A program made the translations under genes and the position numbers. Below, piece after piece: positions 8,584 through 16,800 of a stretch of 64,000 nucleotides of DNA. Within the stretch, counting starts at the first letter, position 1. Each line of letters opens with the position of its first letter. The notes beneath the pieces are model-generated. The model was given only the letters and a program-made list of their open reading frames with translations, did no database searches and was not told where the DNA came from. The stretch is from Seribacter sp963934295 (GTDB taxonomy: Bacteria > Verrucomicrobiota > Verrucomicrobiia > Opitutales > Seribacteraceae): contig CAWVXY010000016.1 of the NCBI GenBank assembly GCA_963934295.1, positions 1 to 64,000 on the forward strand, written 5' to 3'.

Positions 8584-9727
8584 AACTTTTACAAATTAGA
8601 AGGGAAAAGCCCGTGCGGGAGGCGAGTTGTTGTAAGTATAACTGGGTTTCTGCCGGAATAGGAAAATCGAGATCCCATACCAGGTGGGCGGTCTGACGAA
8701 TCTTGGCCCGGGTTGATTTTCTTCCCTCCAATAATTGGATGAATTTTTGCACCATTGATTCAGCACGGTTTGCATTATCCACGATGATGGAAGCTCTTCC
8801 AAACCACCAGTTTTCGAAGGCGAAGTCGTCACTGCATTCCGCATTTACCGCCTTAATTACCTGAAGCGAATCTCTCTTTTTTTCGCTAAATGGAACCAGG
8901 ATTTCCTCAGCTTGTTTAATGTTTTCCGGATTGGATGAGAAATATACGAAGGAATCGCCCCGTGTAGTTAACCAAGCCAGTTCTTCGGCGACACTTCGGC
9001 GGGGCTGTCGGCTTCGATCGATCACGGGTGGGTAGGGATGTATAAGGTTAGCCCATGCACTGGGGATCCTCATCGGGAAATAAGCCAATGCGTAAAGATT
9101 ATGACGACGCAGGTAATCGTAGATGATCACCAACACACTTATGGCTATCAGGATCTTAATTATAAGAAGGTTCAAAGTGTCGTACTGATTGGCTCTCATC
9201 ATATCAATTTCAAGCATAGTGACCGGCTCATCATCGATGGAGTTCTCAACCAAGGATGTGTCCATCCCTTCGCCTTCAGAATCCGGGGTGGGACTGGATC
9301 GTGATTTTTTTTCTTGTTTCCAGTCAGGCGTAAGTTCTTCGCGGATTTGATCAATAGTTTCCAGGTCTTCTTCATCGAGTCCAGCACGGTCGAGGAATTC
9401 ATCCCTTCCATCTTCCGCAAACTGAATTTGAGCAACTTGAGTCCCTCTGTCGTCCAGTACTTCTTGTTGCTTAGCGGCAATTTTAGCTTCCAATTCCGCC
9501 TTTTGTTGTGAGAGATCCGGCTGAATCTTATTTACATATGCCAAAGAGTTGAACTTGGCCAAGGCAAAGGCTACTAGGACTATTGCCATGGCTGAATGAC
9601 ATACAGTTTGCCGAGTCTTAAAGATAAAATGCAGAACCAAAAGAACCAGGCCGCCTATCCATGTAAGGACGCTGGCATAGCCTGTAAGGCTGAAGTATTC
9701 CATATTCCAATCGAGGGGCATGATCAT
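8576..9727 (-). CDS. Inner-membrane protein with central coiled coil, unknown function
   Basis: I do not recognise this 383-residue protein. Two membrane segments at about residues 15-35 and 42-60 are followed by a charged, coiled-coil-prone stretch (QKAELEAKIAAKQQEVLDD) and an acidic linker. A third membrane segment lies near residue 190 (LLIIKILIAISVLVIIYDYL), and the C-terminus is soluble, about 170 residues. The start ATG overlaps the stop of the DUF4159 gene (ATGA), and its own end overlaps the DUF6288 gene, so it belongs to the same translational chain. The topology suggests a large loop on one side of the membrane and a C-terminal domain that could contact partner proteins. It may be a structural partner of the ExbB/ExbD motor; this is inference. 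Confidence 0.6.
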   Translation of the reverse strand: MIMPLDWNMEYFSLTGYASVLTWIGGLVLLVLHFIFKTRQTVCHSAMAIVLVAFALAKFNSLAYVNKIQPDLSQQKAELEAKIAAKQQEVLDDRGTQVAQIQFAEDGRDEFLDRAGLDEEDLETIDQIREELTPDWKQEKKSRSSPTPDSEGEGMDTSLVENSIDDEPVTMLEIDMMRANQYDTLNLLIIKILIAISVLVIIYDYLRRHNLYALAYFPMRIPSAWANLIHPYPPVIDRSRQPRRSVAEELAWLTTRGDSFVYFSSNPENIKQAEEILVPFSEKKRDSLQVIKAVNAECSDDFAFENWWFGRASIIVDNANRAESMVQKFIQLLEGRKSTRAKIRQTAHLVWDLDFPIPAETQLYLQQLASRTGFSLLICKSYE

Positions 9728-11340
9728 TTTCTTGCCCTGGCTACGGCGTTATTCCAGTTGTCGAATGAATAACGAACCAGATTGACTCCGAGGTTCATGG
9801 CTGAATCGCGCATTTCCGGGGTTACATCTGTATAGCCCTGGAGTTTCCAGGCATCGTTCATGTCTCCGGGGTGGTAAAAAACGACCCAGCGACCTTCATG
9901 TTTTATACCTAATGCCCGGCGACCGCCATGGTGCCAAAAAGCTGGAGCACCCTCTGGGAAAGAGTAGGGGAGTTGATAAATGATATCATCGTCGGCAATT
10001 GCCAGCATCTGCTTGTCCGGGAATACTTGGCGCATGAAGTGGGTGAATGAGTTGTGGAAATGACGGCTGCCTGCATCTCCGATCAACATGCCTCCCCCCA
10101 GGCAGTATTCCCGTAAGGCCTTAATGTCACTGCTGCCGACTCGACCCATGTTGTGATTACCCGTCATGTAGACAAAGGGAGGAAACCCGTCCTTGGGATA
10201 CTTTGCCAGCATGGCTATGCTGTGACTCTCGCCTTTTCGGGCGATCTTTTTGAATCCGGTCACGCCAGCAAAATGACGAAGGAAATTAATGTCCGCCCCG
10301 GTCTGGTGCATTCCGTCATCCCAACCTTGTCCACCATGGTCAAGACGAATGAAACGAATTTTGTAATCTTCCATTCCCTCAGGCCACCCCCCCTGGTCTC
10401 CGCCGCCCTTACCCAGTTGCCCAACTGCTGCATTGGGATTGGCCTCGTAAGTGAGTTCCGTCATTTCCTTCATTTCCTGATCCGCTTCGGTGTCATCGAG
10501 ATCTGGTATCTCGAAGAGAATAGCTGAGTCCGGACGAAGGGTAAGGGTCTGCTTTTTTTTCTTTTTCGGTTTGACCATTTTGACCATGGCCACGACCGGA
10601 TTACCACTTCCTTTGGGCACCTTGTAGGGAGTGATACATCCCCCCATCTGTAGTATCCAGGGAATCAGGACCAGTATGGTCAGGTGGGTCATCATGCTTG
10701 CATAGATACTTTTGCGGTACTGGGGATCCTTACCGTGGGTACGAAGATCTTCCAGGGTTTTATCTCCCGCCATTGGCTGGCCTAATTCCTGAGTGAAAAC
10801 CGCGTAGACAGAACGGCTGCGCAGCATGGTTTGCAACCAGAATGCATACACTCCCGTTGCCAGTGCGGGCCATGAAAATTTCCACCATAGGATGAGGATC
10901 GTCGCCCGGTCCTGCTCAGCACCATTGAGTGACAGTTCGGCATGAAGAATCGAGAATAAGGCATGCCAAACAAGTCCCACATAAAAGACCACGGCCAGAT
11001 AGAATCCGATCAATACAATACCTAAGATCGTGTAGGTGATTGATTTTCGGGTTAAGGATGCCAATCCTGCACATAAGCAAAGGAACCCGACCCCTCCAAA
11101 GAGCTGAAAACTCAAGTTAATCAGACCGAGGGAATTATTCTTTTGGAGGAGCGACTCTGCAGCAGGGCTCGCTGCCAACCAAGTAGTTATCGCTGTTGGA
11201 GCCCAATACCAGGCGGCGAGCCCCAAGGTCGAAAGAAGGATGGCGGCTATGCTGCATAGCCATGCCTTTGACGGGGAGGGAGCCGTCGGAATATGCGAAA
11301 TGTTATCGCTGGGATTCAACTCTTTATTGATAACGTACAT
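9724..11340 (-). CDS. Multi-pass membrane protein with C-terminal DUF4159 domain
   Basis: This 538-residue product has about five membrane segments in the first 240 residues (for example AWLCSIAAILLSTLGLAAWY near 30 and LTILVLIPWILQMGG near 220). A basic linker (PKKKKKQTLTLRP), a Gly-rich patch and then a DUF4159 domain follow, from about residue 330 to the end. The domain is recognised by FIRLDHGGQGWDDG, FPPFVYMTGNH, LREYCLGGGMLIGDAG and GRWVVFYHPGD. DUF4159 has a class I glutamine-amidotransferase-like fold and is often encoded near membrane complexes; its activity is not established. The fusion to a multi-pass membrane region beside ExbB/ExbD is notable. The gene lies 18 bp after the one-TM protein and overlaps the next gene by 4 bp. 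Confidence 0.75.
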   Translation of the reverse strand: MYVINKELNPSDNISHIPTAPSPSKAWLCSIAAILLSTLGLAAWYWAPTAITTWLAASPAAESLLQKNNSLGLINLSFQLFGGVGFLCLCAGLASLTRKSITYTILGIVLIGFYLAVVFYVGLVWHALFSILHAELSLNGAEQDRATILILWWKFSWPALATGVYAFWLQTMLRSRSVYAVFTQELGQPMAGDKTLEDLRTHGKDPQYRKSIYASMMTHLTILVLIPWILQMGGCITPYKVPKGSGNPVVAMVKMVKPKKKKKQTLTLRPDSAILFEIPDLDDTEADQEMKEMTELTYEANPNAAVGQLGKGGGDQGGWPEGMEDYKIRFIRLDHGGQGWDDGMHQTGADINFLRHFAGVTGFKKIARKGESHSIAMLAKYPKDGFPPFVYMTGNHNMGRVGSSDIKALREYCLGGGMLIGDAGSRHFHNSFTHFMRQVFPDKQMLAIADDDIIYQLPYSFPEGAPAFWHHGGRRALGIKHEGRWVVFYHPGDMNDAWKLQGYTDVTPEMRDSAMNLGVNLVRYSFDNWNNAVARARK

Positions 11341-11358
11341 CCGCGGGAACCCTTTATT

Positions 11359-11844
11359 CTATTTGAATAAATCCTCCTCTTTTTCCTTAGGAATGGAGGG
11401 TAGCTCAGGACCCGTTGCTTTTATTTCAAGTTCTTTTTGGATAGACGACTTCGGCTTATCTTCGTCATCTTTCGACTGAGACTGATCTGTATTTTCAGAG
11501 GTTGACCCCGTTGTTCTTTCCTGAGAGGTGAGGGGAGCGGAACCTTTTTTATCCTTCTTTGAGAATTGACTGCTTAACTCTTCCGGATGAATTCCATACT
11601 TCTCCGCAATATCCTTTAACGAGCCTGTCGCTTCCCTGACTGCTTCTTTGATGCGTTCTTCCTCAGATGCATTTTCATCCACGGATGAAAACAGAGAATC
11701 ATACATCCATGGCACACTGGAACCAAGTAGGACTACACCGTGAATGACGAGGGTGAAGATTATTATGGGGAACAATCCTTTGCTCCGGAAATCCGTCATA
11801 AGGTCATCCGGGTTCAAATCTTTGTTTTGTGTATTTTTGCTCAT
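11359..11844 (-). CDS. Single-TM, charged, low-complexity protein between exbD and DUF4159 genes
   Basis: This 161-residue product has a short cytoplasmic N-terminus, one membrane helix (FPIIIFTLVIHGVVLLGSSV, about residues 26-45) and a hydrophilic tail rich in Ser, Lys, Asp and Glu. The N-terminal membrane helix with an embedded His resembles the anchor of TonB/TolA-like proteins. However, the tail is too short and lacks a recognisable TonB C-terminal domain. It is placed exactly where many exb clusters have tonB, 18 bp after the second exbD. It could be a reduced force transducer or an accessory anchor; function cannot be assigned from the sequence. Confidence 0.6.
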   Translation of the reverse strand: MSKNTQNKDLNPDDLMTDFRSKGLFPIIIFTLVIHGVVLLGSSVPWMYDSLFSSVDENASEEERIKEAVREATGSLKDIAEKYGIHPEELSSQFSKKDKKGSAPLTSQERTTGSTSENTDQSQSKDDEDKPKSSIQKELEIKATGPELPSIPKEKEEDLFK

Positions 11845-11862
11845 TGTTTTTTCTAATTAAAT

Positions 11863-12288
11863 TTAGTTTTCCAGTTCGCCGACTGCTTTAAGTCTGCCGC
11901 CAGCTTCGGATATCGCCTTGATTACGGGTTCAAAAGTTTCTTTCGGAATGACGGAGTCGCATTTGAATTGTACATACCTCTGCTCCTCGGTGACGGTGCT
12001 CGTTAACAAAGCCCGTACACCCCACTCAATGTCTTTAGCACCGTCCACCCTAACACCATCAAGAAAAATCTCCCCGTTTTCATCAATCGCAACGCGAACA
12101 GCGAAGGTATCCTCATTTTTTGCAACATGCCGGGATTCAGGCAGAGATACCTGAAGATTGGTGTTATCTTTGGAAACCTCACTGCAAACGAGGAAAAAAA
12201 TGATAAGTAAGAAGGCAATGTCTCCCATGCTGGCAATGGGTACCGGAACATGTCTACGTTTCTTACGGTTTACTCTGCTTGCTTTCAT
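11863..12288 (-). CDS. exbD: ExbD/TolR-family biopolymer transport protein (second copy)
   Basis: The 141-residue product has a basic N-terminus (RVNRKKRRHVPVP), then one membrane helix carrying the essential Asp (MGDIAFLLIIFFLVCSE) and a periplasmic domain of about 95 residues. This matches ExbD/TolR, which works with ExbB/TolQ to couple proton flow to movement. The family block VRVAIDENGEIFLDGVRVD is intact. It lies 8 bp after another exbD and 18 bp before the one-TM gene. The two ExbDs are clearly different in sequence, so they may form a mixed dimer in the ExbB pore or serve different partners. Confidence 0.9.
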   Translation of the reverse strand: MKASRVNRKKRRHVPVPIASMGDIAFLLIIFFLVCSEVSKDNTNLQVSLPESRHVAKNEDTFAVRVAIDENGEIFLDGVRVDGAKDIEWGVRALLTSTVTEEQRYVQFKCDSVIPKETFEPVIKAISEAGGRLKAVGELEN

Positions 12289-12296
12289 TTTATCCG

Positions 12297-12710
12297 TTAT
12301 TCCTCTTCCACCAGGGCGACCACTCCACCGTGGGCGCTGATTGTGGCCAATGCCTGAAAGTAATCCTGGTAGGGAGTCCCCTGTACGCTTTCCAGCAGGA
12401 TGACCCGCTTGGATGGGTCCTTGGCAGGGAGATCCAATTCTGCCAGTTTATTGTTTAACTCTTCGATATCTACTTTCTTATCGTTGAAATGAATGTCCCC
12501 GGCCCGGAGGTTGATGGTGGGAGTTTTATCGGACTGGCTTTGGGCGTTTTTCTCTCCAGCAGGCATTTCTGCAGTAATTGTTTTTACTTTCACCAAAGTC
12601 GTAGCGACCAGAAAGTAAATAATGAGCAAGAACGCGATATCAGAAAAGGAATTGGTCGGAATTTCTCCGTTACGAAGCCTCTTTTTTCGTTCCTGTGCTT
12701 TTTTACCCAT
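12297..12710 (-). CDS. exbD: ExbD/TolR-family biopolymer transport protein (first copy)
   Basis: The product is about 137 residues. A strongly basic N-terminus (GKKAQERKKRLRNG) leads to a membrane helix with the conserved Asp (SFSDIAFLLIIYFLVATTLV) and a periplasmic domain containing PTINLRAGDIHFNDKKVD. It is recognised as ExbD/TolR. I prefer the ATG at 12710; a TTG at 12731 would overlap the exbB stop codon and add seven residues that do not look like an ExbD N-terminus. It directly follows exbB and precedes the second exbD by 8 bp, so the operon supplies one channel protein and two ExbDs. Confidence 0.88.
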   Translation of the reverse strand: MGKKAQERKKRLRNGEIPTNSFSDIAFLLIIYFLVATTLVKVKTITAEMPAGEKNAQSQSDKTPTINLRAGDIHFNDKKVDIEELNNKLAELDLPAKDPSKRVILLESVQGTPYQDYFQALATISAHGGVVALVEEE

Positions 12711-12727
12711 TGAAAGAATATTAAGGA

Positions 12728-13372
12728 TCAATGATGGGTCAGAATGAATTCGACCATCTCACTGCTACTCTCCTCAAGTTCCAGTTCGATCTGATCGCTC
12801 CATCGATTGAATACGCTTTGTGGAATTACCGCCATAAGTGCTACGATAAGTCCAACGGCAGTGGTAACCAGTGCCTCGGCAATTCCTTCCGCGACAAGTC
12901 CCCCGCTACCACCAATGCTTCCGGCATCTGCCAAGCCGGCAAAAGACGCAATCATCCCGGTTACCGTACCGGTCATTCCGAGGAGTGGAGCCGCGGTTCC
13001 GATTGTGGTCAGAAATTCCAAACGCTTGTTTACCACACTCATCACCTGGGCACTGTACTCCTCCATCGCTTGAGCAATGACCATTCGCATGGTTTCTGAC
13101 TTTTCATTTTTACTCTGGAGATGACTGTATGAGCGAAGTCCTGTTAACATGACGGCGGCAACGGGACCCTTGGTGGATACGCATTCATCGATCGCGGCGT
13201 TTACATTGTTGAGCCTTAGATGTTCCAGGACTTTGGCACGCAAGGAACGGGTGTCGACCCGCCGGTTTTTCTTGAATGCAGTCCAACGGTCATAAACGAC
13301 TGCCAGGCTGATCAGACTACAGATCACGAGCGGAATCATCATCGGCCCGCCTTTAAGAATATGTTCTAACAT
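12728..13372 (-). CDS. exbB: ExbB/TolQ/MotA-family proton channel protein
   Basis: The 214-residue product has the three membrane segments of ExbB: GGPMMIPLVICSLISLAVVY near the N-terminus, FLTTIGTAAPLLGMTGTVTG near residue 120 and GIAEALVTTAVGLIVALMAV near 165. The family signatures PLLGMTGTVTGMI and EALVTTAVGL, including the TM3 Thr residues lining the proton path, are intact. It would form the pentameric inner-membrane channel around an ExbD dimer and use the proton gradient. A 63-bp gap separates it from the upstream 145-aa gene, the widest spacing in the operon, so a secondary promoter there cannot be excluded. Its downstream neighbours are two exbD genes. Confidence 0.93.
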   Translation of the reverse strand: MLEHILKGGPMMIPLVICSLISLAVVYDRWTAFKKNRRVDTRSLRAKVLEHLRLNNVNAAIDECVSTKGPVAAVMLTGLRSYSHLQSKNEKSETMRMVIAQAMEEYSAQVMSVVNKRLEFLTTIGTAAPLLGMTGTVTGMIASFAGLADAGSIGGSGGLVAEGIAEALVTTAVGLIVALMAVIPQSVFNRWSDQIELELEESSSEMVEFILTHH

Positions 13373-13435
13373 AATGTAGTATTTGGTGAGAGGTTAGTTA
13401 TTTTTAGATTTGGTTAAGTGATAAAGATTTGAAAT

Positions 13436-13873
13436 TTAAAAGTCTTCAGCCGTATTAAATGTCGAGTCGGGTAAGTTGTGCAGGCCATTGGATTCATCAT
13501 TAATGTGCTCATTCACAACGGTCTTACCTGTGATTCCTGGTACCCCTAAAGCTTTCAGTAATTTCATGGCTTCAAGCGGCGGTAATAAAAGTTCATGGTT
13601 TTTTAATGACTTCGTAGGAGCTAAAATGATCTCACCCGAGGAGGGGTTGTAGCGGGACTGAGCACAATCTTGCATTGGTGCATATTCAACGAGAGGCCGT
13701 TTTCCCAACGCAATAAGAAATAATTCTTCTGGAGTGACGATTACCCGTATGTTTTTTTTACCAATCCAACCCCCGGTATCCACCTTTGATTGGCTTTCCA
13801 AAATGAGCATGGGGGTTATCTCCCGATCAAGTTTTGATCTCAATAACTCCTGTTCTTTCTTCTGTAAAATCAT
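13436..13873 (-). CDS. Small hypothetical protein between giant TPR gene and exbB
   Basis: This 145-residue protein is not one I recognise. It has no signal peptide or membrane segment. It starts with a charged, probably helical stretch (ILQKKEQELLRSKLDREI) followed by a mixed alpha/beta-looking region (IRVIVTPEELFLIALGK, then SGEIILAPTKSLKNHELLLP) and a polar tail. It starts 11 bp after the stop of the 2482-aa gene and precedes exbB by 63 bp on the same strand, so it is part of the operon. A cytoplasmic or periplasmic accessory role is possible. It is retained as a real gene because of spacing, strand and its uninterrupted frame. Confidence 0.55.
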   Translation of the reverse strand: MILQKKEQELLRSKLDREITPMLILESQSKVDTGGWIGKKNIRVIVTPEELFLIALGKRPLVEYAPMQDCAQSRYNPSSGEIILAPTKSLKNHELLLPPLEAMKLLKALGVPGITGKTVVNEHINDESNGLHNLPDSTFNTAEDF

Positions 13874-13884
13874 GTCTTTAAGGT

Positions 13885-16800
13885 TTACCGGTTCTTCATG
13901 GATTCCAACAGTCTTTGTCTCGCTTCATTTTCCTGTTGGATGATACGTTCGAATACCGGGTCGGCTAACCGTCCACGGGCCCGCTTTGCCCAAATACTGT
14001 CTGGGAAATCAAAGGTTACCCGGCGGTACATTTGATAAGCTTCGCTTACCATCTTGCCACGCGTCCGGTAGTCCGATTCCAAGGTTGGGTAGAGTTCACG
14101 ACTGTAGGCACCCCAAAAGAGAGCCTGTGCACGGATCTTGCCGCCATCAAATTCTTCATTTTCAATCACACTTTGAAAAATTCCAATCGCGTTTTCATAC
14201 TGAAGCGCCCGCATAAAATTCTGGCCTGACCGAATACCGGCGAGTCCAGCCAAAGAGTCATCAGGGAAACGGTTCAGTAATTTGCTGAAGACCATAGCCG
14301 CGTTGAGAAAGTCTGGATAAGACAACCCGTCAAGCCGTAGAACCTCAGCGATGGATTGATCATCCGACTTATCCCTAAGAGGCTTAGCCTGATCCTTGTA
14401 ATTCTGGCCTTTCTTTTGAAAATAGTCGCCGAGTCGGGACATTACCATGGGAATTAATTCGTGATTAGGGTATTTATAGGCTAGTTTGACATACTCTTCA
14501 ACCGAGTTATCGATCTCTCCCATTTTCTCGTAGACCAGACCGGTCTTGTACTGAGCCTTGGCAGCAAACTCGCTTTCTGGGTAATCGGTTGGGATCTTCG
14601 AGAAGCGGGCAAGCGCGTCCTGGTACATGGGTAGCTTACTTACATCATTTTTTGCCAAATCCGCAAATTCCTGAGCGAGGTTTCCGAGTAAGTACTCGGC
14701 ATGTGCTTTAAGATCCTCATCACGATGCGTGGCTAATGCTTCGGTAAGCAGTTTTCTTGCGTGACCAATCTCACGGCGGGCGAGGCTTTCCTGCTCCATC
14801 TCACGATGCTTCTTCGCAAGTTCGAAGAAACATTCGGCAAGCGTGAAACTGGTGCGGACTGCCATTTCGTCACCAGTGTAGCGCTTGCTGAACGGCTGGA
14901 TTCCACCATCTGCTCCCTTGTTCACCTGAATCTGCTTTTCTTGACCTTTATATGCGACGGTGATCGTGTCTCCGTATTTGACTGGGAAACCATTGAGGGC
15001 TACGGATGGTAATTCGGCATTAAACTCTTTTTCATTTCGATCATCATAACCAACGGTAAAGACCCCTTTGAATATACCGGAATGACCTCCCGTTTCCTTG
15101 AGTTGGAACTGACTTTTCGTCCCCGAAGTTGAATCGAGTTCGACAAGAGTGACATCGCGTTCCGGGCTAATATCAAGAGATCTGGTAATGAGGCGGATGT
15201 AAACTTTTTCGCCAACATAAATGGTCCGGAGTGGCTTATCATATCCGTTTTGCATAACATCGAGGAATGCATGGTCACCAATCCGGTACTTTTGCTTGAT
15301 CCACTTGAGCTCACCTTCCGGAGTCTCCCATTCAAATCCAATGAGTACTTCTGTCCCTGCTTTTACGGCCAAGCCAGCGGGTAAGGCTGAGGTTGGTAAC
15401 TTTTCGGCACTTTTGTTTGCGTAACTACGCATGGGGGAATCACCGAGGATAAGTGGCACTTTAAAGTGGAAGCGACCTTCTTCCAAGGGAGGAAGATTGC
15501 TTGCGGGTTTACCGTCTGTTCCCAATTTGTATCCATCAGGTACTTCGGGTGAGTCTTTCGATAAGGTGCCAGTTAGTTTGAGAGTACCCGGGACATCCTT
15601 GTTAAATGTAGCCGATTTCGACAAGTTAGGCTTTTGTTTGATGAAGGCAGATAAACTGTCACTTGTTTGAGCATATGCCGTAATCTCACTACTTTCGGAA
15701 AATGCGAGGTGAGGAGAAACCACATCGAAACGCAGGTCAGCACCAAGGATAGACATCGGTGGTTCACGGGTCAGTCCGCTTGTTCCTATGAAGTCGTAGG
15801 TCAGGGTTTGGCGTGGTTTTACCACCTCAGTACCAGAGTTACGAATCTTGCTGGGCTTGGTCGGCTTTGGGGTTGCCAAGTCATCTGTCACTTCAGGAAT
15901 AGGTTTCGCATTTACAGTGTACAATCCCAACTCCGGTTGAGTGTATTGAGCATGAGAAATGGAAACAAAGCGCTCGGTTGGAATTCCGGGCTCAAGGTTT
16001 TCAGAATCAAGGTAGTAGACATTCAAAGTACCGCCAGGGGGGAGTTGGATTTCAGATGCCCGGGAAGGGTTGCCTGCTACTGGAAATACCCGGCCAATAA
16101 ATCGGCCTGTTTGCTCTCCCGTTTCCACCGCCTTGAGTTTGACTTTTTGACCGCTGCTTGTTTCCACCCTAAAATCGATCACATCACGAGCCGAGCTTCC
16201 GTCCATATCAGCATCGTCAATTACGATAGCGATTGGATCATCATATTGGAAGCGACGGATTTGTTCCAATAGGAGAATGCGTTCGCCCGTTTTAGGGTTG
16301 GTTTCATAATTGAGAAAAGAAGCTTTCAACTCAGCGGTATTGAAGGCTACGCTTATTCTCTTTTCTTGAAGGTTACGATTAGGCGTGGCGGAGACGGGGT
16401 CTTCATAACGGGCGGTTATTGTGTCTCCTGGGAGTACTTCCAACTGGCTGTTCTGACGTAAGGCCATGAAGTCCTGCTGGACCGGCAAAAGTTGCTTTCC
16501 GTTTCGGTCGGTCAGGGTAACTTTATTTACAGTGGGTGCCACTCCGTTGAAACCGGTGATTACAAAACGGATAAGACGGGTTTGGGTTTGGCTGCCGAAT
16601 TTAATCTTAAGGAGTCCGTTTTCAGTAGTGGTGATCTTGGCGGGTTGAGGAAGCTTGGCTTGTACGCCCTTCGGGAAGGTTGAAGGATTAAACATCGCAT
16701 CGGGGCAGGGAACTAATTCATTCGAACCCGCCTGGTTACAGAGGATCGCCAGAACAGCTTTGGTGGTTCGTGCCCGGCTGCCGTTGTGCCAAATATCAAG

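Noticed and set aside
15667..16272. 201-aa open frame on the + strand inside the 2482-aa gene
   Set aside because: It is antisense to a well-supported long gene, has no recognisable domain or ribosome-binding site, and its composition is that of a shadow frame. The same holds for other antisense frames in the operon, for example 19622-20131 and 7756-8268.
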